Of a stretch of 64,000 nucleotides of DNA, positions 24,780-32,830 are shown one piece after another; within the stretch, counting starts at the first letter, position 1, and the number at the start of each line of letters is the position of its first letter. The notes under the pieces were generated by a model, which worked only from the letters and a program-made list of their open reading frames with translations, did not search any database and was not told the origin of the DNA. This stretch comes from Roseateles aquatilis. Lineage in GTDB: Bacteria > Pseudomonadota > Gammaproteobacteria > Burkholderiales > Burkholderiaceae_C. Where the stretch lies: assembly GCF_002205645.1 (NCBI RefSeq), contig NZ_NIOF01000003.1:434001-498000 (forward strand). Direction: 5' to 3'. Position numbers and translations under genes: made by a program.

Positions 24780-27458
24780 ATGTTCAAACGCAAAAGCATC
24801 AACCTGGCCGCGTTGCTGGCCCTAGGCGCGGCGGCCTTGCCGGCGACCGCGCAGCAGCAGCTCGAGCGGGTTGAGATCACCGGTACCTCGATCAAGCGCA
24901 TCGACGCCGAAACCGCCTTGCCGGTGAGCGTCATCACTCGCGAGAACATCGACAAGACCGGCGCCTCCAACGTGCAGGAGCTGGTCGACCGGCTGAGCTA
25001 CAACAACGGCGGCGGCATCGCGCTGGGGCAATCGATCGGCGACGGCAGCGCGCTGGGCCAGACCGGCGCTTCGCTGCGCGGCCTGGGTCGCTCGCGGACC
25101 CTGGTGCTGCTGAACGGCCGGCGCATGCCGATCTATCCGTTCTCGGGGCAGGGCGTCGACTTGAACTCGATCCCGCTGGCGGCCCTGGAGCGCATCGAAG
25201 TGCTGCGCGACGGTGCGTCCGCGACCTACGGCTCCGACGCCATCGGCGGCGTCATCAACTTCATCACCCGCAAGGATTACCAGGGCGGCGACCTGAGCGT
25301 CGGCCTGGAGCTGCCGCAGCAGGTGGGCGACGTCTTCTCGCTGTCGGGGGGCTTGGGCTTCGGCGACCTGGAGAAGCAGAAGTTCAACGTGATGGGCACC
25401 TTCAATTACCAGAAGTACGACCCCATCCGCGCCAAGGACCGCTCGTACGCGCAGACCGGCAACCGGCCTGACCTGGGCATCGTCAAGGACTCAGGCAACA
25501 CCTTCCCCGCCAACGCGGTGATCCCGTCCACCGGCCAATACGTGCCGCTGGCCGCCAACTACCCGACCTGCGCGCCGCCGGACTCCTTCAAGGGCGCCTC
25601 CAACTGCCGCTACGACTACACCCATTACATCGACCTGGTGCCGGAGCAGCAGCGCTACGGCGCCCTGGTGAAGGCCACCGTCCAGCCGGTGCAGGACAAC
25701 ACGCTGTTCGCCGAGGTGGCCTACAGCCGCAACGAGATCATCCTGGGCTCGTCGCAGACGCCGTCCACGACGACCGGCAAGCCGGCCTACCTGTACCCGG
25801 GCGGCGGCAAGTGGTACCCGACGGCGGCGGTGGACGCGGTGCTCCCGGGCTACCGTGGCCCGCTGCGCATCTCCTGGCGCATGGTCGATGGCGGCCAGCG
25901 CCGCGACAAGGTGACCAACGAGGTGCTGCGCACCGTGGCGGGCGCCGAAGGCACACTGGGCGGCTTCGACTACAAGGCGGCCTTCACCTATGCGGAAGGC
26001 AAGGCGCGTGACGACTTTGTCAGCGGCATCTACTCCGACGCGCGCCTGGTGCAGGCGCTGGCGACCGGCCTGATCAACCCCTTCGGCCCCAACGACGCCG
26101 CCGGCCTGGCCGCGCTGAAGACGGCCGAGCTCAGCGGCAACAACCGCAAGTCCAAGACCAGCAACACCGGCGTGGACTTCACGCTGTCGCGCGAGCTGTT
26201 CAACGTCGGCGCCGGCAATATGGGCCTGGCCTTGGGCGGTGAGTTCCGCAAGGAGAAGTACGAGGACGGCTTCTCCGACATCGCGGGCTCCGGCGACATC
26301 GTCGGCGGCAACGGCAATGCCGGCAAGGTGACCGGCCAGCGCGACGTCAGCGGCCTGTTCGGCGAAGCCAACTTCCCCATCCTCAAGACCCTGGAGCTGA
26401 ACGCGGCGGTGCGCTTTGACCGCTACAGCGGCACGAAGGGGGCCTCGCGGGACGGTGCGTTCAGCACGCCGAACCTGTCGTCCACCAGCCCGAAGCTGTC
26501 GCTGCGCTTCACGCCGATCAACGGCCTGCTGCTGCGCGCGGCCGCGGGCCGCGGCTTCCGCGCCCCGGCGCTGGACAACATGTTCGCGCCGTCCGCCGGC
26601 ACGAACTCCGGCAGCAACTACACCGACCCGTACTACAACGCGCTGAAGGGTTGCACGGCGTTCCCCAACACCGACTTCTGCGACACCCAGCTGACGGTGG
26701 TGAACAACAGCAACCGCGACCTGAAGCCGGAGAAGTCCAAGACCTTCACCGCGGGCCTGGTGTTCGAGATGATCAAGGACACCACGATCGGGATCGACTA
26801 CTTCGACATCAAGATCAACAACGGCCTGCGCCTGCTCAGCGGCGACGACATCCTGAAGGACTGGTTCAAGCACCAGACCGGCCCGACGACCAGCACCTCG
26901 ATCTTCGCGAACCGCCTGGTCCGCGATCCGACGACGGGGTACCTCTCGTTCGTCAACGCGTCGTGGGAGAACGTCAGCCAGTCGCGCGTGGCGGGCTTCG
27001 ACCTGAGCGCCCGCACCCGGCTGCGCACCGAGATCGGCACGTTCACGCCGGGCTGGGAAGGCACGCTCATCACCAAGAGCGAGGAGACCATCGTCGGCAC
27101 CGGCACCACCCAGGACAACCTGGGCAAGTACCAGGTCGGCGGTCCGGTCATCCGCCTGAAGCAGACCTTCACGCTGGACTGGGACAAGGGCGTGTGGGGC
27201 GCGGGGATCCGCTACTTCCGTCAGAACGGCTACCAGGACTATGACGAGATCCGTCATGTCAAGGCCTACGGTCTGTTCGACGTGCAGGGGCAGTTCCGCG
27301 GCATCAAGGGCGTGACCCTGAGCGCCGGCATCCGCAACCTGTTCAACACCAAGCCGCCGGAGACCGTCCAGCAGGACTACTTCCAGGTCGGTTTCGACCC
27401 GACCTACGCCGATGTGAAGGGTCGCACCTTCTATCTGCGCGGAAACTACAAGTTCTGA
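24780..27458 (+). CDS. TonB-dependent outer-membrane receptor
   Basis: Outer-membrane gated transporter of 892 residues. A signal peptide (NLAALLALGAAALPATAQQQ) is followed by a TonB-box-like LERVEITGTSI, the plug domain (about residues 45-160, with GQTGASLRGLGRSRTLVLLN and VLRDGASATYGSDAIGG), and a beta barrel ending in the aromatic YLRGNYKF. No N-terminal STN signalling domain is present, so it is not a sigma/anti-sigma transducer. AAGGAG precedes the ATG. The gene next to it encodes an iron/2-oxoglutarate oxygenase and the TonB-ExbBD machinery follows. The substrate is unknown; I see no Fur-box-like sequence upstream. Confidence 0.93.
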   Translation: MFKRKSINLAALLALGAAALPATAQQQLERVEITGTSIKRIDAETALPVSVITRENIDKTGASNVQELVDRLSYNNGGGIALGQSIGDGSALGQTGASLRGLGRSRTLVLLNGRRMPIYPFSGQGVDLNSIPLAALERIEVLRDGASATYGSDAIGGVINFITRKDYQGGDLSVGLELPQQVGDVFSLSGGLGFGDLEKQKFNVMGTFNYQKYDPIRAKDRSYAQTGNRPDLGIVKDSGNTFPANAVIPSTGQYVPLAANYPTCAPPDSFKGASNCRYDYTHYIDLVPEQQRYGALVKATVQPVQDNTLFAEVAYSRNEIILGSSQTPSTTTGKPAYLYPGGGKWYPTAAVDAVLPGYRGPLRISWRMVDGGQRRDKVTNEVLRTVAGAEGTLGGFDYKAAFTYAEGKARDDFVSGIYSDARLVQALATGLINPFGPNDAAGLAALKTAELSGNNRKSKTSNTGVDFTLSRELFNVGAGNMGLALGGEFRKEKYEDGFSDIAGSGDIVGGNGNAGKVTGQRDVSGLFGEANFPILKTLELNAAVRFDRYSGTKGASRDGAFSTPNLSSTSPKLSLRFTPINGLLLRAAAGRGFRAPALDNMFAPSAGTNSGSNYTDPYYNALKGCTAFPNTDFCDTQLTVVNNSNRDLKPEKSKTFTAGLVFEMIKDTTIGIDYFDIKINNGLRLLSGDDILKDWFKHQTGPTTSTSIFANRLVRDPTTGYLSFVNASWENVSQSRVAGFDLSARTRLRTEIGTFTPGWEGTLITKSEETIVGTGTTQDNLGKYQVGGPVIRLKQTFTLDWDKGVWGAGIRYFRQNGYQDYDEIRHVKAYGLFDVQGQFRGIKGVTLSAGIRNLFNTKPPETVQQDYFQVGFDPTYADVKGRTFYLRGNYKF

Positions 27459-27490
27459 TCCAGACTGCTCGTCTGATGATGGACTGAACA

Positions 27491-27512
27491 GGCAGGCCCT
27501 TCGGGGCCTGCC
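27491..27512 (+). terminator. UUCG-capped hairpin after the TonB receptor
   Basis: GGCAGGCCC, loop TTCG, GGGCCTGCC: a perfect 9-bp stem with a UUCG tetraloop 33 bases after the stop codon. No T tract follows, so it may protect the 3' end or dampen read-through into the oxygenase gene rather than terminate fully. Confidence 0.5.
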
Positions 27513-27573
27513 GCCGTTGTGGCATCCGACCGGTCGGTCGATGCGTGTCCACACGGCCGACATGGAAGGGCTC

Positions 27574-28275
27574 ATGGACTATCTGAATCCGACGCTGGAC
27601 TACGCCGCGCTCGGCCGCACGCTGCGTACCGAGGGCAGGGTGTTGATCCGCGATTTCTTCTCCCCGCAGGTGGCCGACGCCCTGGACCGCGCCTTGCAGG
27701 CGATCGATTGGGAGCTCGTCTATCGCGACCTGAATGGCGACCGACGATTGACCGGCGAGCAACTGCGGGCGTTGACGCCGCAGCAGCGGATGCAGCTCAC
27801 CGAAGGCATCCACTCGGTCGCGCGGGAGGGCTTTCAGTTTTCGTTCTTCTCAGACTCGCTCGTCCGGGCTGTTCATGACGGGCGGGAGGATCTGCTCGCG
27901 CGCTTCATGCGATGGATGGGCGGCGAAGATTTTCTGTCCCGCATGCGCGAGCTCAGCGGCGACGCCACGATCAATGGCGTCTATGCGCAGGCCACGATGT
28001 ACTCGCGCGGTAACTTCCTGACCACGCACGACGATCATGTGGACCGCGAAGACCGCCGTCTGGCCTACGTCATCAACCTCACGCGGCGATGGCGACCGGA
28101 CTGGGGCGGCATGCTGCACTTCACCGCCGAGGACGGCTCGGTGCTGGACACCTATTACCCCCACTTCAATTCGTTGTCGCTTTTCACCGTGCCACAACGA
28201 CATTTCGTATCGTATGTACCGCCCTTCGCCATGGCGGAACGCCAGGCGATCACCGGCTGGCTGATCGCCGCCTGA
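27574..28275 (+). CDS. 2-oxoglutarate/Fe(II)-dependent oxygenase
   Basis: Non-haem iron dioxygenase of the prolyl-4-hydroxylase-like group, about 233 residues. The facial triad is suggested by THDDHVD (H-x-D) near residue 150 and a late histidine, probably in VPQRHFVSYVPPF, after the double-stranded beta-helix strand GGMLHFTAEDG. The start is uncertain: ATG 27574 has GAAGG four bases upstream; ATG 27562 and a further upstream start are in frame. It is 116 bases downstream of the TonB receptor, same strand. Similar oxygenases are often adjacent to TonB receptors, but the substrate is unknown. Confidence 0.82.
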   Translation: MDYLNPTLDYAALGRTLRTEGRVLIRDFFSPQVADALDRALQAIDWELVYRDLNGDRRLTGEQLRALTPQQRMQLTEGIHSVAREGFQFSFFSDSLVRAVHDGREDLLARFMRWMGGEDFLSRMRELSGDATINGVYAQATMYSRGNFLTTHDDHVDREDRRLAYVINLTRRWRPDWGGMLHFTAEDGSVLDTYYPHFNSLSLFTVPQRHFVSYVPPFAMAERQAITGWLIAA

Positions 28276-28534
28276 CTTGGCACGACAATTGCCGAGTCTT
28301 TCTCAAGGGTTCGCGGGTCGCCCTGGTGCGGGTTATTCCTAGGGAGCAGTCTCTAGTCGCTAGAGTGCATACCAGTAGAATACCAGGCAGCACTTGGGAC
28401 CTCGGCGGAGGTGGTTCGCCGCCCGTAACCCGAGGTGATCAGGAGGCTGGGCGAAGCGCGCATGCTGGGGCAAACCCCATGACTTGTCGCCGGTGCAAAG
28501 CGTTTATGATCAAGGTCGCGAAAGGCGGTCAATC

Positions 28535-28555
28535 CTGTAGTTTTGCTACAGTTTT
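28535..28555 (+). terminator. Weak first hairpin of a tandem terminator
   Basis: CTGTAG, loop TTTTG, CTACAG, then TTTT. A 6-bp, AT-containing stem that alone would be a weak terminator. Confidence 0.4.
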
Positions 28556-28571
28556 GATCGATCCTTGAGAC

Positions 28572-28601
28572 GCCCGCGGCCACAAGCCGACGGGCATTTT
28601 T
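28572..28601 (+). terminator. Strong intrinsic terminator upstream of tonB
   Basis: GCCCGCGGC, loop CACAA, GCCG-A-CGGGC with one bulged A, then ATTTTT. It lies 296 bases after the oxygenase stop and 251 bases before tonB, so it ends a transcript that covers the structured intergenic segment. Confidence 0.8.
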
Positions 28602-28851
28602 GTTGAGTCGGGTTCGTATCGTGCCCTGGGTTTTCGAGTCTTCTTGTGTCCATCCTGCATTCGGCGGGTCGACAGTCCTGGTCGCTTCGGCGGCTTGGCA
28701 CCGGTCGCATCGCTGCTCACACAGCCGGCAAGACAGGCGCTGCTAACCTTGGGTCGCGGCGCGAGTACCTGATCAGTCCAGACGCTGTGCTGAGTCGAAC
28801 TCCCCTCGTAGTCTCGATGAAAGAAATTCGCAGTTTGATGAAGGAGCGCGC

Positions 28852-29496
28852 ATGAACTTTGCGCAGGATAAAGGCGGGTCATCGCGCCTGACGGGTCTCG
28901 GCCTCGTCGTGTTGGTCCACGTCCTGATCATCGGCGCCCTGGCCAGCGGCCTGGCGACGAAGATCAAGGAAGCCGTCAAGGGCCCCATCGACGTGAAGGT
29001 CGTCGAGGAAAAGGTCAAGCCGCCACCGCCGCCGGAGAAGGTCATTCCTCCTCCGCCGGACATCAAGGCGCCGCCGCCGCCGTTCGTGCCGCCGCCGGAA
29101 GTGGTCGTGACCGCTCCTCCGCCGCCGACGCAGACCGTGGCCGTGCAGTCCAACACGCCCCCGCCGCAGGCCGACTTCCGTCCGGCGCCGCCGCCGGCCG
29201 CTCCGGCGCCTCCGGCACCGCCCGCCAACAAGGTCCGCTCCGCCATCGGCAGCTGCACCAAGATGGGCAAGCCGGAAATGCCGGCGCTCAACTGGAGCGG
29301 CTCCGCCAGCTACAAGGCCACGTTCACGGTCAAGGGCGGCAAGGTGACCGAAATCTCGTTGGCGACGCTGCGCGGCGCGAACGATCGCAAGGCTGACCGC
29401 GCTCTGAAGAACGCGATCACCGCCGCGGTGTCCGAAACGTACGATTGCCCTGGGGACGCGATCCTCGAGCAGGAATTCGTGTTCAACATGGAATGA
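28852..29496 (+). CDS. tonB: Energy transducer TonB
   Basis: Inner-membrane-anchored periplasm-spanning protein that passes proton-motive energy to TonB-dependent receptors. The 214-residue protein has one N-terminal membrane helix (GLGLVVLVHVLIIGALASGL), a long proline/lysine/valine-rich spacer (about residues 55-125) and a C-terminal alpha/beta domain including YKATFTVKGGKVTEISL. Only one cysteine pair (IGSCTKM and TYDCPGD) is present in the C-terminal domain. First gene of tonB-exbB-exbD-exbD. Confidence 0.92.
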   Translation: MNFAQDKGGSSRLTGLGLVVLVHVLIIGALASGLATKIKEAVKGPIDVKVVEEKVKPPPPPEKVIPPPPDIKAPPPPFVPPPEVVVTAPPPPTQTVAVQSNTPPPQADFRPAPPPAAPAPPAPPANKVRSAIGSCTKMGKPEMPALNWSGSASYKATFTVKGGKVTEISLATLRGANDRKADRALKNAITAAVSETYDCPGDAILEQEFVFNME

Positions 29497-29601
29497 TCCG
29501 CGCGCAGGCCTGTCCTGACCGTGATCGACCGATTTGAGGGGCGCCTGACGCGCCCCGACCCTCAACCTGAGTTCAAGACTTTTTGCGTAGGAGCTAACTC
29601 C

Positions 29602-30456
29602 ATGATCTCTCGTCTGTCTGCCTTGTTTGCGGCCATCGCCTGTGCCGCGACCCTGGCCGTCTCCCCGCTGAGCGCCCAGGCGCAGGACCAGGCTGCCTCC
29701 GCCGCCGCGTCCGCCGCCGACACCACGGCCGCTCCCGCTGACATCGCTCCTGCCGCCGCGCCCGACACTGCCGCCGCCGCCAAGCCGGTCGACAATCCTT
29801 ACAGCCTGGGCAACATCGTCGCCCACGGCAACATCGTCGACCAGATCGTGCTGGGCATTCTGTTCATCATGTCGCTGGGCTCGTGGTACATCCTGTTCAC
29901 GAAGCTGTGGGACACCTCCAAGATCGCCCGTGAAGCCAAGGACGTCCGCGCTTCGTTCTTCAAGAAGGCCTCCCTGCAGGAAGGTCTGAAGAGCCTGAGC
30001 GAAACCGGCGCGTTCCGCTACATCGCCCAAACCGGCGTGGAAGCTTCCGAGCATCACGAAGGCGCGCTGACCGAGAACATCGATCACAACACCTGGGTGA
30101 CGATGAACATCGACCGCGCCGTGAGCGAAGTGAACTCGCGCCTGCAAGGCGGCCTGGGCTTCCTGGCCACCGTCGGCTCGACCTCGCCGTTCATCGGCCT
30201 GTTCGGCACCGTGTGGGGCATCCTGCAAGCGCTGACCCAGATCGGCGTCGCCGGTCAAGCGTCGATCGACAAGGTCGCCGGCCCCGTGGGCGCCGCGCTG
30301 ATCATGACGGCCATCGGTCTGGGCGTCGCGGTTCCCGCGGTGCTGGGCTACAACTGGCTGGTCAACCGCAACAAGTCGGTGATGGGCCAAGTGCGTGCCT
30401 TCGCTGCTGACCTGCACGGCGTCCTGATGGGCAGCCGCAAGGTCGCGGGCCGTTAA
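29602..30456 (+). CDS. exbB: ExbB-type proton channel (long form with signal-like N terminus)
   Basis: MotA/TolQ/ExbB-family inner-membrane channel subunit, 284 residues. It has a cleavable-looking N-terminal segment (LFAAIACAATLAVSPLSAQA), an Ala/Pro linker, a first membrane helix (QIVLGILFIMSLGSWYILF), a large cytoplasmic loop, and the conserved pore helices around TSPFIGLFGTVWGILQAL and GPVGAALIMTAIGLGVAVPA. TAGGAG precedes the ATG at 29602. It follows tonB and precedes two exbD genes, so this is the energiser of the TonB module. Confidence 0.93.
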   Translation: MISRLSALFAAIACAATLAVSPLSAQAQDQAASAAASAADTTAAPADIAPAAAPDTAAAAKPVDNPYSLGNIVAHGNIVDQIVLGILFIMSLGSWYILFTKLWDTSKIAREAKDVRASFFKKASLQEGLKSLSETGAFRYIAQTGVEASEHHEGALTENIDHNTWVTMNIDRAVSEVNSRLQGGLGFLATVGSTSPFIGLFGTVWGILQALTQIGVAGQASIDKVAGPVGAALIMTAIGLGVAVPAVLGYNWLVNRNKSVMGQVRAFAADLHGVLMGSRKVAGR

Positions 30457-30482
30457 TTTCACAGTAGTCCCGGAGACTGACT

Positions 30483-30911
30483 ATGGGGATGAACGTAGGT
30501 TCGTCCGGTGGTGACGACGAGGTGGTCTCGACCATCAACACCACGCCCCTCGTGGACGTGATGTTGGTGCTCTTGATCATCTTCTTGATCACCGTGCCGG
30601 TGGTGACGCAGTCGGTGGGGGTGACCCTGCCGAAAGAGACGAACGTCATCCGCGTCACCAAGCCGGAAAACATCGAGATCGCGGTGACCAAGGATGGCGA
30701 CATCTACTGGGGCGTGCAGTTGGTTCCGGACACGGAAACGCTGGTGACGCGCCTGAAGAAGGTCGCGGTTCTGAATCCTCAGCCGGAAGTCCACATCCGC
30801 GGCGACGAGAAATCGCGCTACGAGAACGTGGGCAAGGTGATGGTTGCGTGCCAGCGCGCGGGCATCATGTCCATCAAGTTCGTCACCGAGCCCCCGGCTC
30901 GCGGTGGCTGA
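30483..30911 (+). CDS. exbD: ExbD-type biopolymer transport protein, copy 1
   Basis: 142-residue inner-membrane protein with one N-terminal helix (VDVMLVLLIIFLITVPVV) and a periplasmic domain. The essential aspartate of the helix is in NTTPLVDVMLVLL. It begins with the same ten residues as the next gene (MGMNVGSSGG), showing that the two are tandem paralogues. This copy has a more basic periplasmic domain (VTRLKKVAVLNPQPEVHIRG). Confidence 0.94.
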   Translation: MGMNVGSSGGDDEVVSTINTTPLVDVMLVLLIIFLITVPVVTQSVGVTLPKETNVIRVTKPENIEIAVTKDGDIYWGVQLVPDTETLVTRLKKVAVLNPQPEVHIRGDEKSRYENVGKVMVACQRAGIMSIKFVTEPPARGG

Positions 30912-30923
30912 AGGAGCTGAACA

Positions 30924-31355
30924 ATGGGTATGAATGTTGGTAGCTCCGGTGGTGGTGAAGATCCCGAAACCATGCTGGACGTCAATACGACGCCGCTGAT
31001 CGACGTGATGCTGGTGCTGCTGGTGATGTTGATCATCACCATCCCGATCCAGCTGCACTCGGTGAATCTGGACATGCCGCCGCCGAGCAACAGGCCGCCT
31101 CCGCAAGACCCCGTGGTCCATGAGGTCGCCATCGACTTCGATGGCACGGTGTTCTGGGACGGCGCCGCGGTGCCGAACCATGCCGCCCTGGAAGCGAAGC
31201 TGTCCGAGGTGGTCGCGGAGCCGGATCAGCCGGAAGTGCACATCAAGCCGAACAAGCTGGCCGAGTACGGCTATGTCGCCAACGTGATGGCGTCGGCGCA
31301 GCGTCTGGGCGTCAAGAAGATGGCCATGGTCGGGAACGAGCAGTTCCTGAACTGA
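30924..31355 (+). CDS. exbD: ExbD-type biopolymer transport protein, copy 2
   Basis: Second ExbD in tandem, 143 residues, 12 bases after the first. The membrane helix keeps the essential aspartate (TTPLIDVMLVLLVMLIITIP). The segment after the helix differs from copy 1 by a proline-rich insert (DMPPPSNRPPPQDP) and the C-terminal domain is more acidic (VVAEPDQPEVHIKPNKLAEY). Two ExbDs per ExbB occur in other TonB clusters, where the second may serve specific substrates. Followed by a terminator. Confidence 0.94.
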   Translation: MGMNVGSSGGGEDPETMLDVNTTPLIDVMLVLLVMLIITIPIQLHSVNLDMPPPSNRPPPQDPVVHEVAIDFDGTVFWDGAAVPNHAALEAKLSEVVAEPDQPEVHIKPNKLAEYGYVANVMASAQRLGVKKMAMVGNEQFLN

Positions 31356-31389
31356 CCGGGTGACCGTCTGATTTGGTGTTAGAACAGAA

Positions 31390-31418
31390 CGCGCTGCCCG
31401 CAAGGGCGGCGCGTTTTT
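31390..31418 (+). terminator. Terminator after the second exbD
   Basis: CGCGCTGCCC, loop GCAA, GGGCGGCGCG (one G-T wobble), then five T residues. It separates the tonB-exbBDD operon from the next gene, though some read-through is plausible because that gene starts 20 bases later. Confidence 0.85.
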
Positions 31419-31438
31419 CTTCGTAGGAGAGCAAGCGA

Positions 31439-32689
31439 ATGAAACTCAAACTGCTGGCAACCGCCGCCGTGGGCGCCGCCGCCCTGGTCCTGGGTCAGAC
31501 GCCCGAGGGCAGCCTGAGCGTCCTGTCCCAGGCCGCCGCGCAAGTCCGTCCGCAAGTCGGCGCCGCGCTGAAGGCCGCGTCCGACCTGCTCAAGGCCGGC
31601 AAGGCGCAAGAGGCGATGGCCAAGATCCGCGAGGCGGAAGCCGTTCCCGGCCGCAACGCCGACGAGAACGCCACGCTGGAAGGTCTGCGCCTGTCCGCCG
31701 CGTCGCGCCTGGGCGACGCCGACGGCATGGTCAAGGCCTACGACGCGCTGAACGCGGCGGGCAAGCTGCCGGCCGCCAACAAGCTGCCGACGATGGAGTC
31801 CATCGCCGGCACCTATCTGCGCGCGGGCAACGGCGCCAAGGCGCTGGAGTGGGTCAACAAGTACTACGCCGCCGGCGGCAACAGCCCGGCGATGAAGCAA
31901 GTGCAGAGCGCGGCGCAACTGCGCTCGGGCGACGTCGGCACGATCCTGAAGGACACGCTGGCGGACATCTCCGCCGACGAGAAGGCTGGTCGCGCGCCAT
32001 CCCAGGACAAGCTGAACACCGCGCTGTGGGCTGCCAACAAGAAGGGCGACAGCGGCACGGAATCGGTGCTGATCCAGAAGCTGCTGAACTACTACCCGAC
32101 GAAGCAACTGTGGGCGCAGTCCCTGGGCACGCTGCAGAGCAAGAAGGGCTTCGCGGCGGGTCGCTATCAGGTCGACATCCTGCGTCTGAAGCTGGCCACC
32201 GACAACATGTCCGGCGCCAACGACTACATGGAGCTGGCGCAGTTGGCCGGCGCCGCCGGTTATCCCGACGAAGGCAAGAAGGTCCTGGAGAAGGGCTTCG
32301 CGACCGGCGTGGTCAAGCCCACGGACGACAACGCACGTCCGAAGCGTCTGGCCGATCTGCTGGACAAGCGCATCGCCGAAGCGAAGGCCGCCCAGGCCAC
32401 CGCCGAGCAGACCGCCCGCGGCGCCCGTGAAGGTGACGACCTGGTGAAGCTGGGCTTTGCGCTGGTGCAGCGCGGCCAGGCCGCTCCCGGCATCAAGCTG
32501 ATCGACGAAGGCATCGCCAAGGGCAACCTGAAGCGTCCGGACGACGCCAAGCTCTACCTGGGGCTGGCGCAGTTCCTGGCCGGCGAAAGCGCCAAGGCGC
32601 AAGCCACCTGGCGCACCGTCAAGGGCGCCGATGGCTCGGCCGACCTGGCTGGCCTGTGGTCTGTGTACGCACGCAGCGCCAAGAAGTGA
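31439..32689 (+). CDS. Exported TPR-like alpha-helical protein
   Basis: 416-residue protein with a signal-like N terminus (KLKLLATAAVGAAALVLG) and a body of repeated helix pairs resembling tetratricopeptide repeats, for example SDLLKAGKAQEAMAKIREAE, TYLRAGNGAKALEWVNKYYA and GFALVQRGQAAPGIKLIDEG. The repeats are irregular and alanine-rich. No enzyme motif. TAGGAG precedes the ATG. Its position after tonB-exbB-exbD-exbD suggests a periplasmic helper of the TonB system, which is inference only. Confidence 0.75.
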   Translation: MKLKLLATAAVGAAALVLGQTPEGSLSVLSQAAAQVRPQVGAALKAASDLLKAGKAQEAMAKIREAEAVPGRNADENATLEGLRLSAASRLGDADGMVKAYDALNAAGKLPAANKLPTMESIAGTYLRAGNGAKALEWVNKYYAAGGNSPAMKQVQSAAQLRSGDVGTILKDTLADISADEKAGRAPSQDKLNTALWAANKKGDSGTESVLIQKLLNYYPTKQLWAQSLGTLQSKKGFAAGRYQVDILRLKLATDNMSGANDYMELAQLAGAAGYPDEGKKVLEKGFATGVVKPTDDNARPKRLADLLDKRIAEAKAAQATAEQTARGAREGDDLVKLGFALVQRGQAAPGIKLIDEGIAKGNLKRPDDAKLYLGLAQFLAGESAKAQATWRTVKGADGSADLAGLWSVYARSAKK

Positions 32690-32763
32690 TCTCGGCCTAG
32701 GCTGCAAGGGTTCCGGCCCACCGAGGCCGGGTTCTATGCAGACCTGATGCCCATGAAAAAAAA

Positions 32764-32791
32764 CCTCCCGACGAGAGTCGGGAGGTTTTTT
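32764..32791. terminator. Bidirectional terminator
   Basis: CCTCCCGAC, loop GAGA, GTCGGGAGG, with an A run before and a T run after. It lies between the convergent TPR-like gene and the SDR gene and can stop transcription from both sides. Confidence 0.92.
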
Positions 32792-32830
32792 GTTTTGGCG
32801 TCCACGCTGCGTCGTGGGCGCATGGCGCAT

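Larger units (their letters stand above)
28388..28601 (+). ncRNA. Candidate structured small RNA or long 3' UTR
   Basis: Downstream of TAGAAT at 28376-28381, the same -10 form seen before other genes here. Structures include ACCTCGG (28399-28405) pairing with CCGAGGT (28430-28436) around a GC-rich inner arm, GGGG-CAAA-CCCC at 28467-28478, CTGTAG-TTTTG-CTACAG at 28535-28551 and a strong terminator at 28572-28601. Length would be about 214 bases. It does not match tmRNA, RNase P, SRP or 6S RNA signatures that I know. An alternative is the 3' end of the oxygenase transcript. Confidence 0.3.
28276..28851. other. 576-base intergenic region with structured segment
   Basis: No supported coding gene. 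The first 325 bases contain many hairpins and end in two tandem terminators (28535-28555 and 28572-28601). The remaining 250 bases lead to tonB and must carry its promoter and the AAGGAG ribosome-binding site. A 69-codon frame at 28646-28855 overlaps the tonB start as ATGA but shows no protein-like features. Confidence 0.6.

Noticed and set aside
24550-24825. 91-codon frame overlapping the TonB receptor start
   Set aside because: It runs through the palindromic operator region and into the receptor signal peptide in another frame, with no protein-like features.
28399-28436. tRNA-like fold suggested by GGTTCG
   Set aside because: The seven-base T loop cannot be closed by a 5-bp stem and no acceptor or anticodon arm can be drawn.
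28441-28510. Possible c-di-GMP-I (GEMM) riboswitch: GGGGCAAACC followed by GGTGCAAAGC
   Set aside because: The strings resemble the aptamer signature, but the stem between them does not form and the second hairpin with its GGCCTA/TAGG elements is missing. A covariance search with the GEMM model would settle it.
28646-28855. 69-codon frame overlapping the tonB start by ATGA
   Set aside because: No ribosome-binding site, no recognisable motif, GTG start, and the region must contain the tonB promoter.
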